Shown piece after piece: positions 19,495 to 28,535 of a DNA stretch of 64,000 nt. How positions within the stretch are numbered: position 1 is the first letter of the stretch; each line of letters starts with the position of its first letter. The stretch is from Streptomyces paradoxus (GTDB lineage: Bacteria; Actinomycetota; Actinomycetes; Streptomycetales; Streptomycetaceae): contig NZ_JACHGV010000003.1 of the NCBI RefSeq assembly GCF_014202475.1, positions 404,454 through 468,453 on the forward strand. Direction: 5' to 3'. Both the position numbers and the translations under genes were made by a program. Below the pieces are notes generated by a model. It ran no database searches, had not been told where the DNA came from, and worked only from the letters and a program-made list of their open reading frames with translations.

Positions 19495-20673
19495 TCAGTA
19501 CCTGCGGCCCGCGACGGCGGGCGCCCCGTGCCGGGGCCCGTACGGCGCGTGCTCCAGCCAGGATCCACACCACGGCAGCACCGGCGCCAGGGCCGCCGCG
19601 GCCCGCTGCCTGACCCGGACGATCCGGCGGCGCGGCCGCAGATGGTCCAGGGCCGTACCGGCGGCGGCCATGTTGAACAGGCCCGCCGCGCGCCGCACCT
19701 CCGCGAAGTCCGCGACCGCCTCCGCGGTCCCGGCGGCGATCGCCCCGGCGGCGGCCGCCGCGTCCGCGATCCCGCTGTTCATCCCGCGCGCCCCGAACGG
19801 AGGAAAGAGATGCGCCGCCTCACCGGCCAGCAGCACCCGCCGGTGCGGATCGGTGAACGAGGCGGCCACCTTGCGCAGGAAGCGGTACGTCGACACCCAC
19901 AGGATCCGGTCGCCGTAGTCCTCCCCGACGATCGCCGGCAGCCAGCGGCGGACGGCCTCCTCGGTACCGAACTCCTCCGGCCGGTCGTCGTCGCGGCACT
20001 GGAGGTCGATCTGGAAGCCCCCGGTGAACGGCACCCGCATCACACTGCGCCCGCCCGCCCCGGGATGCTCGTAGTGGAAGACCCGCTCCAACGGCAGCTC
20101 GCCGCCCGGCACGTCGGCGACGTCCACGACGACGTGGAAGCCCTCGCCGCGGGTGCCCTCCAGCTCGATGCCCAGCCCGCGCCGGACCGCGGAGCGGGCC
20201 CCGTCGGCGGCGACGACGTGGGAAGCGCTCCACTGCCGCCCGTCCGCACACGTCAGCCGGACCCCGCTTCCCGTGCTGCGCACGCCCGTCACCCGGGCGC
20301 CCCACTCGAAGTCGACCCCGGCCCTACCGCAGGCCGCGCGCAGAAAGCGTTCGGTGTCCGTCTGGCGCAGGCTGGTGAAGGGCGGCGGGCCGGACGGGGG
20401 CGGGAAGGTTCGGGCATAGACCTCACGTCCCCGGTAGAGGGTGCGCCCGGTGTGCCAGGTCCGCCCGTACGCCGTGATCTCGGCGGCGAGGCCGGGCAGC
20501 ATCGCGTCCAGCAGGCCGAGGGTCTCCCGGTGCACGAACAGGGCCCGGCTGCCGGGCCGTTCACGGTCCTGCGGGTCGGCCTCCAGCAGCGTGACGGACA
20601 GGCCGTGGGAGCGCAGTGCGAGGGCCGCCGACAGGCCCACCGGGCCGGCCCCCACGACCACGACCGGGGTCAC
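19495..20673 (-). CDS. FAD-dependent aromatic-hydroxylase-like monooxygenase
   Basis: Protein of 392 aa of the p-hydroxybenzoate hydroxylase/TfdB group. The FAD motif VVVVGAGPVGLSAALAL is at the N-terminus, a DG motif (VVAADGARSAVRR) lies at about 156 and the second FAD motif reads LLAGEAAHLFPPFGARGMN (284-302), with Glu where GDAAH is usual. A thioredoxin-like C-terminal domain is lacking, so it is a short member. Linked to aminobenzoate synthesis, it may hydroxylate the ring, the amine, or perform oxidative decarboxylation. The GTG start overlaps the ligase stop (GTGA). Confidence 0.85.
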   Translation of the reverse strand: MTPVVVVGAGPVGLSAALALRSHGLSVTLLEADPQDRERPGSRALFVHRETLGLLDAMLPGLAAEITAYGRTWHTGRTLYRGREVYARTFPPPSGPPPFTSLRQTDTERFLRAACGRAGVDFEWGARVTGVRSTGSGVRLTCADGRQWSASHVVAADGARSAVRRGLGIELEGTRGEGFHVVVDVADVPGGELPLERVFHYEHPGAGGRSVMRVPFTGGFQIDLQCRDDDRPEEFGTEEAVRRWLPAIVGEDYGDRILWVSTYRFLRKVAASFTDPHRRVLLAGEAAHLFPPFGARGMNSGIADAAAAAGAIAAGTAEAVADFAEVRRAAGLFNMAAAGTALDHLRPRRRIVRVRQRAAAALAPVLPWCGSWLEHAPYGPRHGAPAVAGRRY

Positions 20674-22229
20674 GCCCTGACGCCTTCGCCGAGCATCCGG
20701 GCGATCTCCACCCGCTTCACCTTCCACGTCGCCGTCATCGGCAGCTCCTCGAACCGCCACTGCCGCGGCTCGGCCATCGCCGGCAGCCCGGCCGTGGCCC
20801 GCCGCCAGCGCTCCGGGTCCAGGGGCCGCTCGCCGCGCACGCACACCACCGGCACCGGCTCACGGTCCGCCCCCGGCACGATCACGACCTCCCGCAGCTC
20901 CTCCAGCCGGGACATCAGCACGTCCTCGACCTCCAGGTTGCTGTGCACGGCGTCGATCCGGTCGATCTCCCGGTCTATCAGGTACAGCGCGCCGAGGCGG
21001 TCGCGGTAGCCCAGGTCGCCCATCTCCCACCAGCCGTCGGTGAGCTGACGGTCGTAGCGCTCCGGCATGCCGAGGTAGGTGAGGATGCGGCCGCGGGTGC
21101 GCGCCTCGATACGGCCCGGTGTGCCGGGCGCGACCCGCCGGCCCTCGGCGTCGGTCACCCGGACCCGGGTGAAGCCGGGTATCCCGAACCCGACCCGGCG
21201 GCCGTCCGCCCGGGCCGCACTGCGCCGGGTCACCACCTGGAACGCCACCGGGCCCGTCTCGCTCTGCCCGTACAGCTGGACCAGCCAGGGCGTACGGCGC
21301 CGCGACGCGTCCAGCAGCCGCCGCACGGTCCGCGGATGGATCGCGTCGAACGTCGAGCCGTACGACCGGACCCGGGACAGCGGCGCCCCGGGCGCACCGG
21401 CCAGTTCCTCCCACAGCACGAAGGTGTTGGGATGCGTCTCCACGATGCCGGGCCGGTGCCGGACCAGCAGCGGGCCGACCGCGGCCGGGTCCGGGTCGGT
21501 GATCAGCACGAGCGGGCTGCCGAAGTGCAGCAGCACACCGAGCAGGTGGTAGAAGCGCGAGTGCACGAACGACATGTGCAGCGCGGCGGTCTCGCCCCGG
21601 GTGGGCCAGCCCATCGCCTGCTGCGGCACGAGCCGGTTCCACATGGTCCGCGCGCAGTGCACGGCCAGTTTGGGGACGCCGGTGGTGCCCGAGCTGTGGG
21701 TGATCAGGGCGGGTTCGCGGGGGTGGAGCCGGACCGCCGGGGGCGCTTCGGCGCCGGTGTACTTCGCCAGGGGCTCGGCACGGGGCGCGTCGTCCACGGA
21801 CAGCGTCCGCCGCACGAGCCCGGACAGGGCGACGTCCTTCAGGCCGTCCAGCGTGGCACGGTCGGTGACCAGCCAGGGCCGCCGCAGCCGTTGAAGGAGC
21901 TGCCCGGCGACCGCCGGGGCCAGCGCGGGCGACAGCAGTACGGGCACGGCCCCGATACGGGAGACGGCACAGGTCAGCAGCATGATGTCGACGTTGTCCG
22001 CCTTGTGCACGACGACCTGCTCCGAGGGCCGCACCCCGGCCTCCCACAGCCGGCCCGACAACTCCTCGACCAGCTCGGCCAGCACGGTGTAGCTCAGGTC
22101 GGTCCCGAGGGAGGGGGCGACGTCGAGCGGCCGGTCGAGGGTGACGAAGACCGCCCCGTGCCGGTCGGCCGCACGCCGGAAGACCGGTCCCAGGTAGAAG
22201 CCGCGGTCCGCGAGCAGGGACTGTCGCAT
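20670..22229 (-). CDS. AMP-forming acyl/aryl-CoA ligase, second copy
   Basis: Protein of 519 aa of the ANL superfamily. The P-loop THSSGTTGVPKLAV, the YGQSETGPVAF core motif, a WWEMGDLGYRD block and the C-terminal catalytic lysine in TWKVKR are present. The hinge reads IDREIDRID rather than the usual GR.KD. Substrate is not evident; it could activate a fatty acid to join to an arylamine, or a second aromatic acid. The ATG at 22229 has a strong site (GGAGAGG). A GTG at 22256, overlapping the upstream stop as GTGA, would add nine residues. Confidence 0.85.
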   Translation of the reverse strand: MRQSLLADRGFYLGPVFRRAADRHGAVFVTLDRPLDVAPSLGTDLSYTVLAELVEELSGRLWEAGVRPSEQVVVHKADNVDIMLLTCAVSRIGAVPVLLSPALAPAVAGQLLQRLRRPWLVTDRATLDGLKDVALSGLVRRTLSVDDAPRAEPLAKYTGAEAPPAVRLHPREPALITHSSGTTGVPKLAVHCARTMWNRLVPQQAMGWPTRGETAALHMSFVHSRFYHLLGVLLHFGSPLVLITDPDPAAVGPLLVRHRPGIVETHPNTFVLWEELAGAPGAPLSRVRSYGSTFDAIHPRTVRRLLDASRRRTPWLVQLYGQSETGPVAFQVVTRRSAARADGRRVGFGIPGFTRVRVTDAEGRRVAPGTPGRIEARTRGRILTYLGMPERYDRQLTDGWWEMGDLGYRDRLGALYLIDREIDRIDAVHSNLEVEDVLMSRLEELREVVIVPGADREPVPVVCVRGERPLDPERWRRATAGLPAMAEPRQWRFEELPMTATWKVKRVEIARMLGEGVRA

Positions 22230-22252
22230 GGGGTCGTTCCTCTCCGTGGTGT

Positions 22253-23776
22253 TCACCAGGCGCCCTTGCGCACCAGATGGCGGCGCAGCTTCCCGGTCGG
22301 TGTGCGGGGCAGCGACGGGACGAAGCTGACGCTGCGGGGGACCTTGAACGCGGCGAGGCTCTCGCGCGCCAGGCCGGTCAGCTCGTCCGCCAGACCGTCC
22401 CGGACGGGCGGGACGGGAACCACGAAGGCCCGCAGCCGGCTCGCGCCGCGCCCGTCGGGGACGGCGGCGACCGCCACCTCCCGCACCGCGGGATGGCCGC
22501 GCAGCACGGCCTCCACCTCCAGCGGGGAGACGGTGATGCCGCCGACCATCTCCATGTCGTCGGCGCGGCCCAGGTGCCGGTAGGTGCCGTCCGGTTCGCG
22601 GCAGGCCCGGTCCCGCGTGGCCAGCCAGCCGCCCACGAGGGTCCGGGCCGTCTCCTCGGGCCGGTTGAGGTAGCCGGGCGTCACCGTCGGCCCGCGCACC
22701 CACATCTCGCCCTCCTCGCCGTCCGGCACCCGGTGGCCGTCACGGTCGCGCAGCTCCACCTCGAAGCCGGGGACGGGCCGGCCGACCGTGCCCGGGTGGT
22801 TGTGGGCGAAGCCGTTGGCGCAGAACGCGTGACCGGCCTCGGTGGAGCCGATCTGCTCCAGCACCGGGGCGCCCAGCAGCGCGGTCACCTGCGTGGCCAG
22901 CCCCTCCGGCAGCCCCTCACCGGCCGACACCGCGGCCCGCACCGAGGCGAAGCAGCCCTCGTGCCCGTGGCCCCGCTCGGCGACCAGCGCGGCGTACGCG
23001 GACGGCACGGAGTACAGCAGCGTCACCCGGTGCCGGGCGACCAGCTCGTCGATGGTGGCCGGGCCGGGGCGCCGGTCCACCAGCACGGCGGACGAGCCGG
23101 AGAACAGCGGGAAGACGAACGCGTTGCCGAAGCCGTAGGCGAAGAACAGCTTGGACACCGACAGGGTGACGTCCTGCGCGGTGATCCGCAGCACCCGCCG
23201 CCCGATCAGGTCGTGGTACGTCCGTGGATCGCCGTGCGTGTGCACGACGCCCTTGGGACGGCCCGTGGTGCCGGAGGTGTACTGCACGTACAGCGGGGTG
23301 CGCGCGTCGACCTGTTGGGCGGGGGCGGGCGCGGCGGTGGGGGCGAGGGCCATCAGCTGGTCGGCACCGAGCCCCGTCCGGCCGGCGAACCGCTTCTCCA
23401 GGCCCGGCCCGGTCACGCACAGCACGGCGGCGGTGTCCTCGGCGAGGAACGCGTGGTCGGCCGCGGGGAGTTCGGGGTTGACCGGCACCGCGACGGCCCC
23501 GAGGCGGGCGGTGGCGAGGAACGCCGTCACCCAGGCCAGGGAGTCCGGCAGCGCGAGCAGCACCCGGTCGCCGGGGCGCACCCCGTGGCCGGCCAGCACG
23601 GTGGCGGCGCGGGCGGCCAGGTCGTGCACCTCGCCGTGGGTCCAGGCCCGGTGCCCCTGGTGGAAGGCGGCCCGTGCGGTCCACCCGCGGCGCTCGGCGA
23701 GTTCCGCGAGGTGGGCCGCGAGGTTCCCGGGCGTCTCGGTCTCCGGCGGGCTCAGCATGACCTGCGGACTGGTCAT
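22253..23776 (-). CDS. Benzoate-CoA-ligase-family enzyme
   Basis: Protein of 507 aa. It is an ANL adenylating enzyme with P-loop YTSGTTGRPKGVVHTH, the KLFFAYGFGN motif characteristic of benzoate/4-hydroxybenzoate-CoA ligases, EQIGSTEAGHAF, GRADDMEMVGG and the catalytic lysine in RTPTGKLRRH. Next to PabAB and PabC, the natural guess is activation of 4-aminobenzoate or a hydroxylated derivative as a CoA ester. That substrate is inferred from context only. Its ATG overlaps the PabAB stop by four bases (ATGA). Confidence 0.88.
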   Translation of the reverse strand: MTSPQVMLSPPETETPGNLAAHLAELAERRGWTARAAFHQGHRAWTHGEVHDLAARAATVLAGHGVRPGDRVLLALPDSLAWVTAFLATARLGAVAVPVNPELPAADHAFLAEDTAAVLCVTGPGLEKRFAGRTGLGADQLMALAPTAAPAPAQQVDARTPLYVQYTSGTTGRPKGVVHTHGDPRTYHDLIGRRVLRITAQDVTLSVSKLFFAYGFGNAFVFPLFSGSSAVLVDRRPGPATIDELVARHRVTLLYSVPSAYAALVAERGHGHEGCFASVRAAVSAGEGLPEGLATQVTALLGAPVLEQIGSTEAGHAFCANGFAHNHPGTVGRPVPGFEVELRDRDGHRVPDGEEGEMWVRGPTVTPGYLNRPEETARTLVGGWLATRDRACREPDGTYRHLGRADDMEMVGGITVSPLEVEAVLRGHPAVREVAVAAVPDGRGASRLRAFVVPVPPVRDGLADELTGLARESLAAFKVPRSVSFVPSLPRTPTGKLRRHLVRKGAW

Positions 23777-26472
23777 CGCCGGGCCTCCCCGGCCGCCCCG
23801 GCTCTCTGCCCCGGCGGGCTCTGCCGCCGCGACCGGCCGGCCGTGTGCTGCTGGAGGGCGCGCATCGGGGCCGCCGTCTTCAGCAGCATCTCCTCGTACT
23901 CGGCGTCCGGATCGGAGCCCAGCACGATGGCGCCGCCCGCTCCCAGGTGCGTCAGGCCGTCGGCGAAGACGGCCGTCCGGATCACGATGCTCAGGTCCGC
24001 GCCGCCACCGCAGCCGAAGTAACCGAGGGCGCCGGAGTAGACGCCACGGGCCTCGGTCTCCAGCGTGTCGATGATCTCCAGCGTGCGCAGCTTCGGCGCG
24101 CCGGTCATCGATCCGCCCGGGAAACAGGCCCGCACGCAGTCCACCGCGTCCGTGCCCTCCCGCAACCTGCCCTGCACGGTGGACACCAGCTGGTGCACGG
24201 TGGCGTAGGTCTCCGTGGCCATCAGCTTGGAGACCCGCACGGTGCCGGTCCGGCAGACCTGCCCCAGGTCGTTGCGCAGCAGGTCCACGATCATCAGGTT
24301 CTCGGCCCGGGTCTTGGCGTCCGAGGCGAGCGCGTCCCGCAGCCGGGCGTCCTCCTGCGGCCCGTCACCCCGGGGCGCGGTGCCCTTGATGGGCCGGGCC
24401 TCGGCGGTGCCGTCCCGGTCGATCCGCAGGAACCGCTCGGGCGAGGAACCGGCCACCTCCAGCTCACCGAACCTCAGGAACGCCGCGTACGGGGCCGGGT
24501 TGTCGCGGCGCAGCGTCCGGTAGAACTCCAGCGGGTCGGGCGGAGCGGGCAGCCGGGCGGCGTTCGTCAGGCACACCTCGTAGCTGGTGCCGGACCGCAG
24601 CGCCTGCCGGCACGCCTCGATGTCCGCGAGGTACGTCGCCCGGTCGCGCACCAGCCAGGGCTCGGCGGCACCGGGGTCGGCCGGGGCGGGCGGTCCGGGC
24701 AGCGGCGGGCGTTCCGTCGCCACGCAGGACAGGCCGGCCAGCACGCCCTCCAGCCAGTCGGCGGCCTCCCGCGCGGCCTGCGGGGTGTCCTCCGCCAGGC
24801 ACACGGCGTAGGTGAAGCCCTCCTCGTGGTCCACCGCGATCACCCGGTCGGCGAACAGCCACGCGGCGTCCGGGGTGGGGGAGCGGTGGCGGTTGGCCGA
24901 CCCGCAGTCGGCCTTCATCTCGTAGCCGAAGTAGCCGACATAGCCGCCGGTGAAGTCGAACGGCAGTCCGGTCGCGTCCACCCGGAGGTTGCTCAACTGC
25001 CGCTTCAGGTAGTCGAAGACACTCGCCCTGACCCGCCGCACGGGCCGTCCCGCCCGCTCGATCTCACACCGCCCGGCACCGACGTCGTACCGCACGAACT
25101 CGGCCAGCGGCCCCTGGTCGTCCCCGAGGAACGAGAACCGCGAGCGCCCCGGCTCGACCAGCGAACTGTCCAGCCAGAAGCTCCGCGGCGAACCCGCGAA
25201 CATCCGGCTGAAGACCGCCTCGGTGTCGACGGCCCCGCTGACCCTCCGGGTGTGCAGCCGGTACCCGACCCGGTCGGGCCGCCGGGGCCGGGGGATGGCC
25301 ACGGCGGCCGGCACGACCTCGCCGCGCGCCTTCCGCCCCCGGGCGGCCAGTAGCGCGGCCGCGTCCGAGGGCCCGGCACCGGGGGCAGCCGGGACGGCGT
25401 CGGCGGGCGCCCCTTGCCCGGGGACCGACGCGCCCTTGCCGGGCGCTCCCGGCTCTGCGGCCGGGAGGGTCCTGCCGGGCGGTCGGGGGGCCGAGCCGGA
25501 TGCGGCTGCCTCGGCGTCCGGACCGGCCCCCGCAGCCGGGACACCGACGGCCTCGGCGTTCGTGCCCGGTGCCGCGGTTGGGACGCCCCCGCCGGGAGAT
25601 GGAGCAGCATGGGCGGATGCCGCCGCCTCGGGGCGGGGCCCCGGGCCCGGCGGTGAAGTCGTCTTGGTGGACTCGCGGAGCGCGTTCGCCCCCGGGCCGC
25701 CGGACGGGTTCGCTGCCGCCTGTGTGACGGCGGCGACCTGGAAGACGGCCGCGGCCACCGGACGACGCAGGCCGCCGAGGCCGATAAGGCTCCCGGGGAG
25801 TCGCCGGGCCCCCGCCTCGCCCTCCGGGACGACCCGCCGCCGGACCTCCTCGTGGGAGGGCACGGCCGTGTTCTTCGTGCGCAGCTTGCCCGCCCGCTCG
25901 GCGGTGAGGTTGCGGAAGTTCACGAGCATGCGGTGCCCGTACTCCGTGAGGACCGACTCCGGATGGAACTGCACTCCCCACAGCGGCCGGCTGCGGTGCC
26001 GGAGCCCCATCAGGACGCCGTCCTCCGCCCAGGCCGTGGCCTGAAGCGTCTCCGGCAACGGCTCGCGCACGGTCAGCGAGTGGTAGCGGACGGCGGTGAA
26101 GTGCTGCGGCAGACCGTGGAACAGGTCCCGGCCGTCATGCCGGACCGTGGACAGGTGCCCGTGCCGCGGCTCCGGGGCGGGCCCCACCAGCCCGGCCTCC
26201 CCGAGCGCGATGCCCTGATGCCCCAGACAGACGCCGAGTACGGGGACCGGAGAGGTCGCGAGCAGCCTGCTCCCGATACCGAAATCACGCGCCTCGCCCG
26301 GATGCCCGGGCCCGGGGGACACCACGAGGTTGTCGAACGCCCGGAGATCGGGAAGACCGTCGACGGGAGCGTCGTTCCGGACGACCACCGGTTCCTCGCC
26401 GTTGACCTCGGCGATCAGCTGGAACAGGTTGTACGTGTACGAGTCGTAATTGTCGATGAGCAGGGTCTTCAC
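23773..26472 (-). CDS. pabAB: Fused aminodeoxychorismate synthase (PabA-PabB) with long disordered linker
   Basis: Protein of 899 aa. Residues 1-195 are a class I glutamine amidotransferase with Cys82 in GVCLGHQG and His170/Glu172 in FHPES. Residues about 400-899 are the chorismate-binding PabB domain, with the PIKGTAPRGD motif. Its Lys distinguishes ADC synthase from anthranilate synthase, which has PIAGT. Also seen are the AENLMIVDLLRNDLG and FPGGSMTGAPK motifs. Between the domains lie about 200 residues of Ala/Pro/Gly-rich low-complexity sequence, far longer than usual. It makes ADC from chorismate and glutamine. The start is GTG after GGGAGGTGGG. Confidence 0.92.
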   Translation of the reverse strand: MKTLLIDNYDSYTYNLFQLIAEVNGEEPVVVRNDAPVDGLPDLRAFDNLVVSPGPGHPGEARDFGIGSRLLATSPVPVLGVCLGHQGIALGEAGLVGPAPEPRHGHLSTVRHDGRDLFHGLPQHFTAVRYHSLTVREPLPETLQATAWAEDGVLMGLRHRSRPLWGVQFHPESVLTEYGHRMLVNFRNLTAERAGKLRTKNTAVPSHEEVRRRVVPEGEAGARRLPGSLIGLGGLRRPVAAAVFQVAAVTQAAANPSGGPGANALRESTKTTSPPGPGPRPEAAASAHAAPSPGGGVPTAAPGTNAEAVGVPAAGAGPDAEAAASGSAPRPPGRTLPAAEPGAPGKGASVPGQGAPADAVPAAPGAGPSDAAALLAARGRKARGEVVPAAVAIPRPRRPDRVGYRLHTRRVSGAVDTEAVFSRMFAGSPRSFWLDSSLVEPGRSRFSFLGDDQGPLAEFVRYDVGAGRCEIERAGRPVRRVRASVFDYLKRQLSNLRVDATGLPFDFTGGYVGYFGYEMKADCGSANRHRSPTPDAAWLFADRVIAVDHEEGFTYAVCLAEDTPQAAREAADWLEGVLAGLSCVATERPPLPGPPAPADPGAAEPWLVRDRATYLADIEACRQALRSGTSYEVCLTNAARLPAPPDPLEFYRTLRRDNPAPYAAFLRFGELEVAGSSPERFLRIDRDGTAEARPIKGTAPRGDGPQEDARLRDALASDAKTRAENLMIVDLLRNDLGQVCRTGTVRVSKLMATETYATVHQLVSTVQGRLREGTDAVDCVRACFPGGSMTGAPKLRTLEIIDTLETEARGVYSGALGYFGCGGGADLSIVIRTAVFADGLTHLGAGGAIVLGSDPDAEYEEMLLKTAAPMRALQQHTAGRSRRQSPPGQRAGAAGEARR

Positions 26473-26502
26473 CCGCCCACCTCCCTCTGTTCGTTCGCGG
26501 GC

Positions 26503-27081
26503 CTATATGGCCCGGCGTTTGTGCCGCCCGCGCAGTGCCTGGAGCGACGGGTACAGCCATTTCCGGAAGAAACGCTGGAGCCGCGGCATGAGAATCCAGG
26601 TGACAAGGGCCGTTACACACAGACACAACAACAGCGTGCGAAACAGTGCATTGAGGTCACCGAGATAGGGAAGCACCGTCAGATTGAACAGGAGCACCGG
26701 CGGGAAAACCGCGCTCATATTCACGAACCACAGTTTCCATTTCGACGGCGGAGCAGGTGGCGGGGGCGTCAGCGTCTGCGCGTCGAACCAGGCCCGGGCG
26801 CCCGGCACCCGCCTGCGCTCCGCCTCCTGGGCGACGCCCGCCAGCCGGGCGTCCCATTGTTCCCGGGAGGGTGATTTCTCCCAGGCCAGGGCCAGTCCCT
26901 CGCTGGCGAAGCGATAGACGACATGCCACTCCGCCCCTCCGTCGACAAGTACCCCACCCCCCATGAATCCCGGCTGCCGCGCGGTCGCGCCCAGCATCGC
27001 CCACCCCCAGGAGTGGAAGTCGGCTGCACGGCCCGGCGTCACGCGATAGGCCACGGTGACCGTGACGGGATTACTGGTCAC
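26503..27081 (-). CDS. ABM-domain protein with C-terminal membrane helices
   Basis: Protein of 192 aa. The N-terminal half (about 5-95) resembles an antibiotic biosynthesis monooxygenase (ABM) dimeric alpha-beta barrel: VTVAYRVTPGRAADFHSWG, QPGFMGG and WHVVYRFAS. A PPPPAPPSKWK hinge and two hydrophobic segments (about 113-136, 145-165) follow, with a basic tail. It is the first gene of the aminobenzoate operon, 30 bases ahead of pabAB. ABM-plus-membrane proteins are widespread and not proven enzymes, so a role in the pathway is unproven. The start is GTG at 27081. Confidence 0.75.
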   Translation of the reverse strand: MTSNPVTVTVAYRVTPGRAADFHSWGWAMLGATARQPGFMGGGVLVDGGAEWHVVYRFASEGLALAWEKSPSREQWDARLAGVAQEAERRRVPGARAWFDAQTLTPPPPAPPSKWKLWFVNMSAVFPPVLLFNLTVLPYLGDLNALFRTLLLCLCVTALVTWILMPRLQRFFRKWLYPSLQALRGRHKRRAI

Positions 27082-27197
27082 GCCGTCCCATACGGAAAGC
27101 GCTCACCGCGCGTTCAAGATTCAACAAACGATTTTCCGGTTGCCCGGAAGGTCACCCCGAAGATGAAGGCTCTCCGCAGGCGGGAAAGCGCATCCGC

Positions 27198-28055
27198 TCA
27201 GGTCGGGGCGACGGCGCTCTCCTCCGCCTCCACCGGCGCCTCCCCGAACCGCGACAACGCCAGCGCCCCCGCGACCGCCACCGCGAAACCGAGGATCGCC
27301 AGCCACCCCAGCCCCGGCCGCGTACGGTCCCCGAGCCACACCACCCCGATCAGCGCGGGCGCGACGGTCTCCCCGAGCACCAGACCGGCCGTCGCCGTGG
27401 TCACCGACCCGCGCTGCAACGCCGAGGTCAGCAGCAGGAACGCCGCCCCACCGCCGAGCAGCAGCGCGTACGTCGCCGGATTCGGGAACAGCTCCCCGGG
27501 TGAGAACCCGTCGATGAGCCGCACCGACACCTCCACCACCCCGAACCCGAGCCCCGCCCCCAGCCCGAGCGTCAGCGCCCGCCCCCGCTCCGGCAGCCGC
27601 CCGGCCACCACCCCGAGCAGCAGCACCCCGGCCGCCGCCCCTAGCATCGCCCACTTCAGCCAGGCCGGCCCCTCCTCGTCGCCCTCCGCCCCGGAGGCCA
27701 GCCCCAGCAGTGCCAGCCCGGCGCACACCACCGCCACCGCCGCCCACTCGACGCGGCTGAGCCGCACCTTGAGCAGCCGGGCCGCGACCACGGCCGTCAC
27801 CGCGAGGCTCGCCGCCAGCGCCGCCCCCACGGCGTAGATCGGCACCGACCGCAGCGCGAGGATCTGGAGCACGAAACCGAGCCCGTCCAGCGCGAGCCCG
27901 GCCAGATACCGCCACTGCCGCAGCGCCCGCCACAGCAGCGCCACGTCCCCGCCCGGGCCGGTCGCCGCCGCCGAACGCGCGGCGATCGCCTGCAGCACGG
28001 TCGCCGTGCCGAAGCAGACCGCCGCACCGAGGGCACACACCATTCCAAAGATCAC
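27198..28055 (-). CDS. DMT-superfamily (EamA-like) membrane transporter
   Basis: Protein of 285 aa with about ten membrane helices in two repeated halves, beginning MIFGMVCALGAAVCFGTATVLQA. This is the drug/metabolite transporter layout; substrate is unknown. The GTG at 28055 gives the full first helix. An internal ATG four codons later is the alternative, and neither has a strong ribosome site. It lies head-to-tail upstream of the aminobenzoate operon (117 bases apart), so it could be its exporter, but there is no overlap to show a shared transcript. Confidence 0.8.
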   Translation of the reverse strand: MIFGMVCALGAAVCFGTATVLQAIAARSAAATGPGGDVALLWRALRQWRYLAGLALDGLGFVLQILALRSVPIYAVGAALAASLAVTAVVAARLLKVRLSRVEWAAVAVVCAGLALLGLASGAEGDEEGPAWLKWAMLGAAAGVLLLGVVAGRLPERGRALTLGLGAGLGFGVVEVSVRLIDGFSPGELFPNPATYALLLGGGAAFLLLTSALQRGSVTTATAGLVLGETVAPALIGVVWLGDRTRPGLGWLAILGFAVAVAGALALSRFGEAPVEAEESAVAPT

Positions 28056-28117
28056 AAATCGACAGTAGGGGAGTGCTCGGGGACGGGGGGCCATGCGCGG
28101 CCGTTCACACCGATCTC

Positions 28118-28123
28118 TAGGCT
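28118..28123 (+). promoter_or_regulatory. Candidate -10 (TAGGCT) for the lipoprotein/ATP-grasp pair
   Basis: TAGGCT lies 45 bases before the ATG of the lipoprotein, in the 112-base gap shared with the divergent transporter. No good -35 is seen. Confidence 0.35.
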
Positions 28124-28167
28124 GACCGTCTGTCAGTGCACACGGGGAGATGCGGGGAGACACGCAC

Positions 28168-28518
28168 ATGGCTGAAACACGGCGGCGGTTGCGTTCGAGC
28201 ACGGTGGTGCTGGGCGGCATGGGCGTCCTCGCGGCGGCGCTGTCCGCGTGCGGCTCCGACCCCGACCGCCGCTGTGTGGACCGGGACAGCTACGACTACA
28301 TCAACGGCTACAAGATCGTCGCCGACAAGAACTGCTCGTCCGGCTCGTCCTCCGCCGGCAAGGGCCGCAAGAAGACCGGCTCGTCCAGGGCCGACGCCGA
28401 CTGGTACTACGACGCCGACGTCAGCGGCGGCTACGCCGACCACGGCACCTTCAGCCGCGACGAAGCCGTCGACCGGGGCGGCTTCGGCTGCTCCGGCAGC
28501 GGCAGCGGCGGCGGCTGA
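28168..28518 (+). CDS. YgiB-like lipoprotein
   Basis: Protein of 116 aa. A lipoprotein signal ends in LSAC. The mature part contains two Cys-bearing blocks (RRCVDRD, VADKNCSSG) and a Gly/Ser-rich tail beginning RGGFG. That RGGFG tail and the pairing with a YgiC-like gene 17 bases downstream recall the E. coli YgiB-YgiC (DUF1190) pair. The similarity is short and is inferred by eye. The ATG at 28168 has GGGGAGA before it; an earlier ATG at 28150 has no advantage. Confidence 0.75.
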   Translation: MAETRRRLRSSTVVLGGMGVLAAALSACGSDPDRRCVDRDSYDYINGYKIVADKNCSSGSSSAGKGRKKTGSSRADADWYYDADVSGGYADHGTFSRDEAVDRGGFGCSGSGSGGG

Positions 28519-28535
28519 CCGGGCGGAGACAGCAG

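Noticed and set aside
18796-21009. Long plus-strand frame of 737 codons opposite pabC and the flavoprotein
   Set aside because: Shadow frame; the minus strand has motifs for class IV aminotransferase and FAD enzyme with coupled starts.
23773-26472. Anthranilate synthase or phenazine-type enzyme
   Set aside because: The PIKGT motif and the linked PabC-like lyase favour aminodeoxychorismate synthase.
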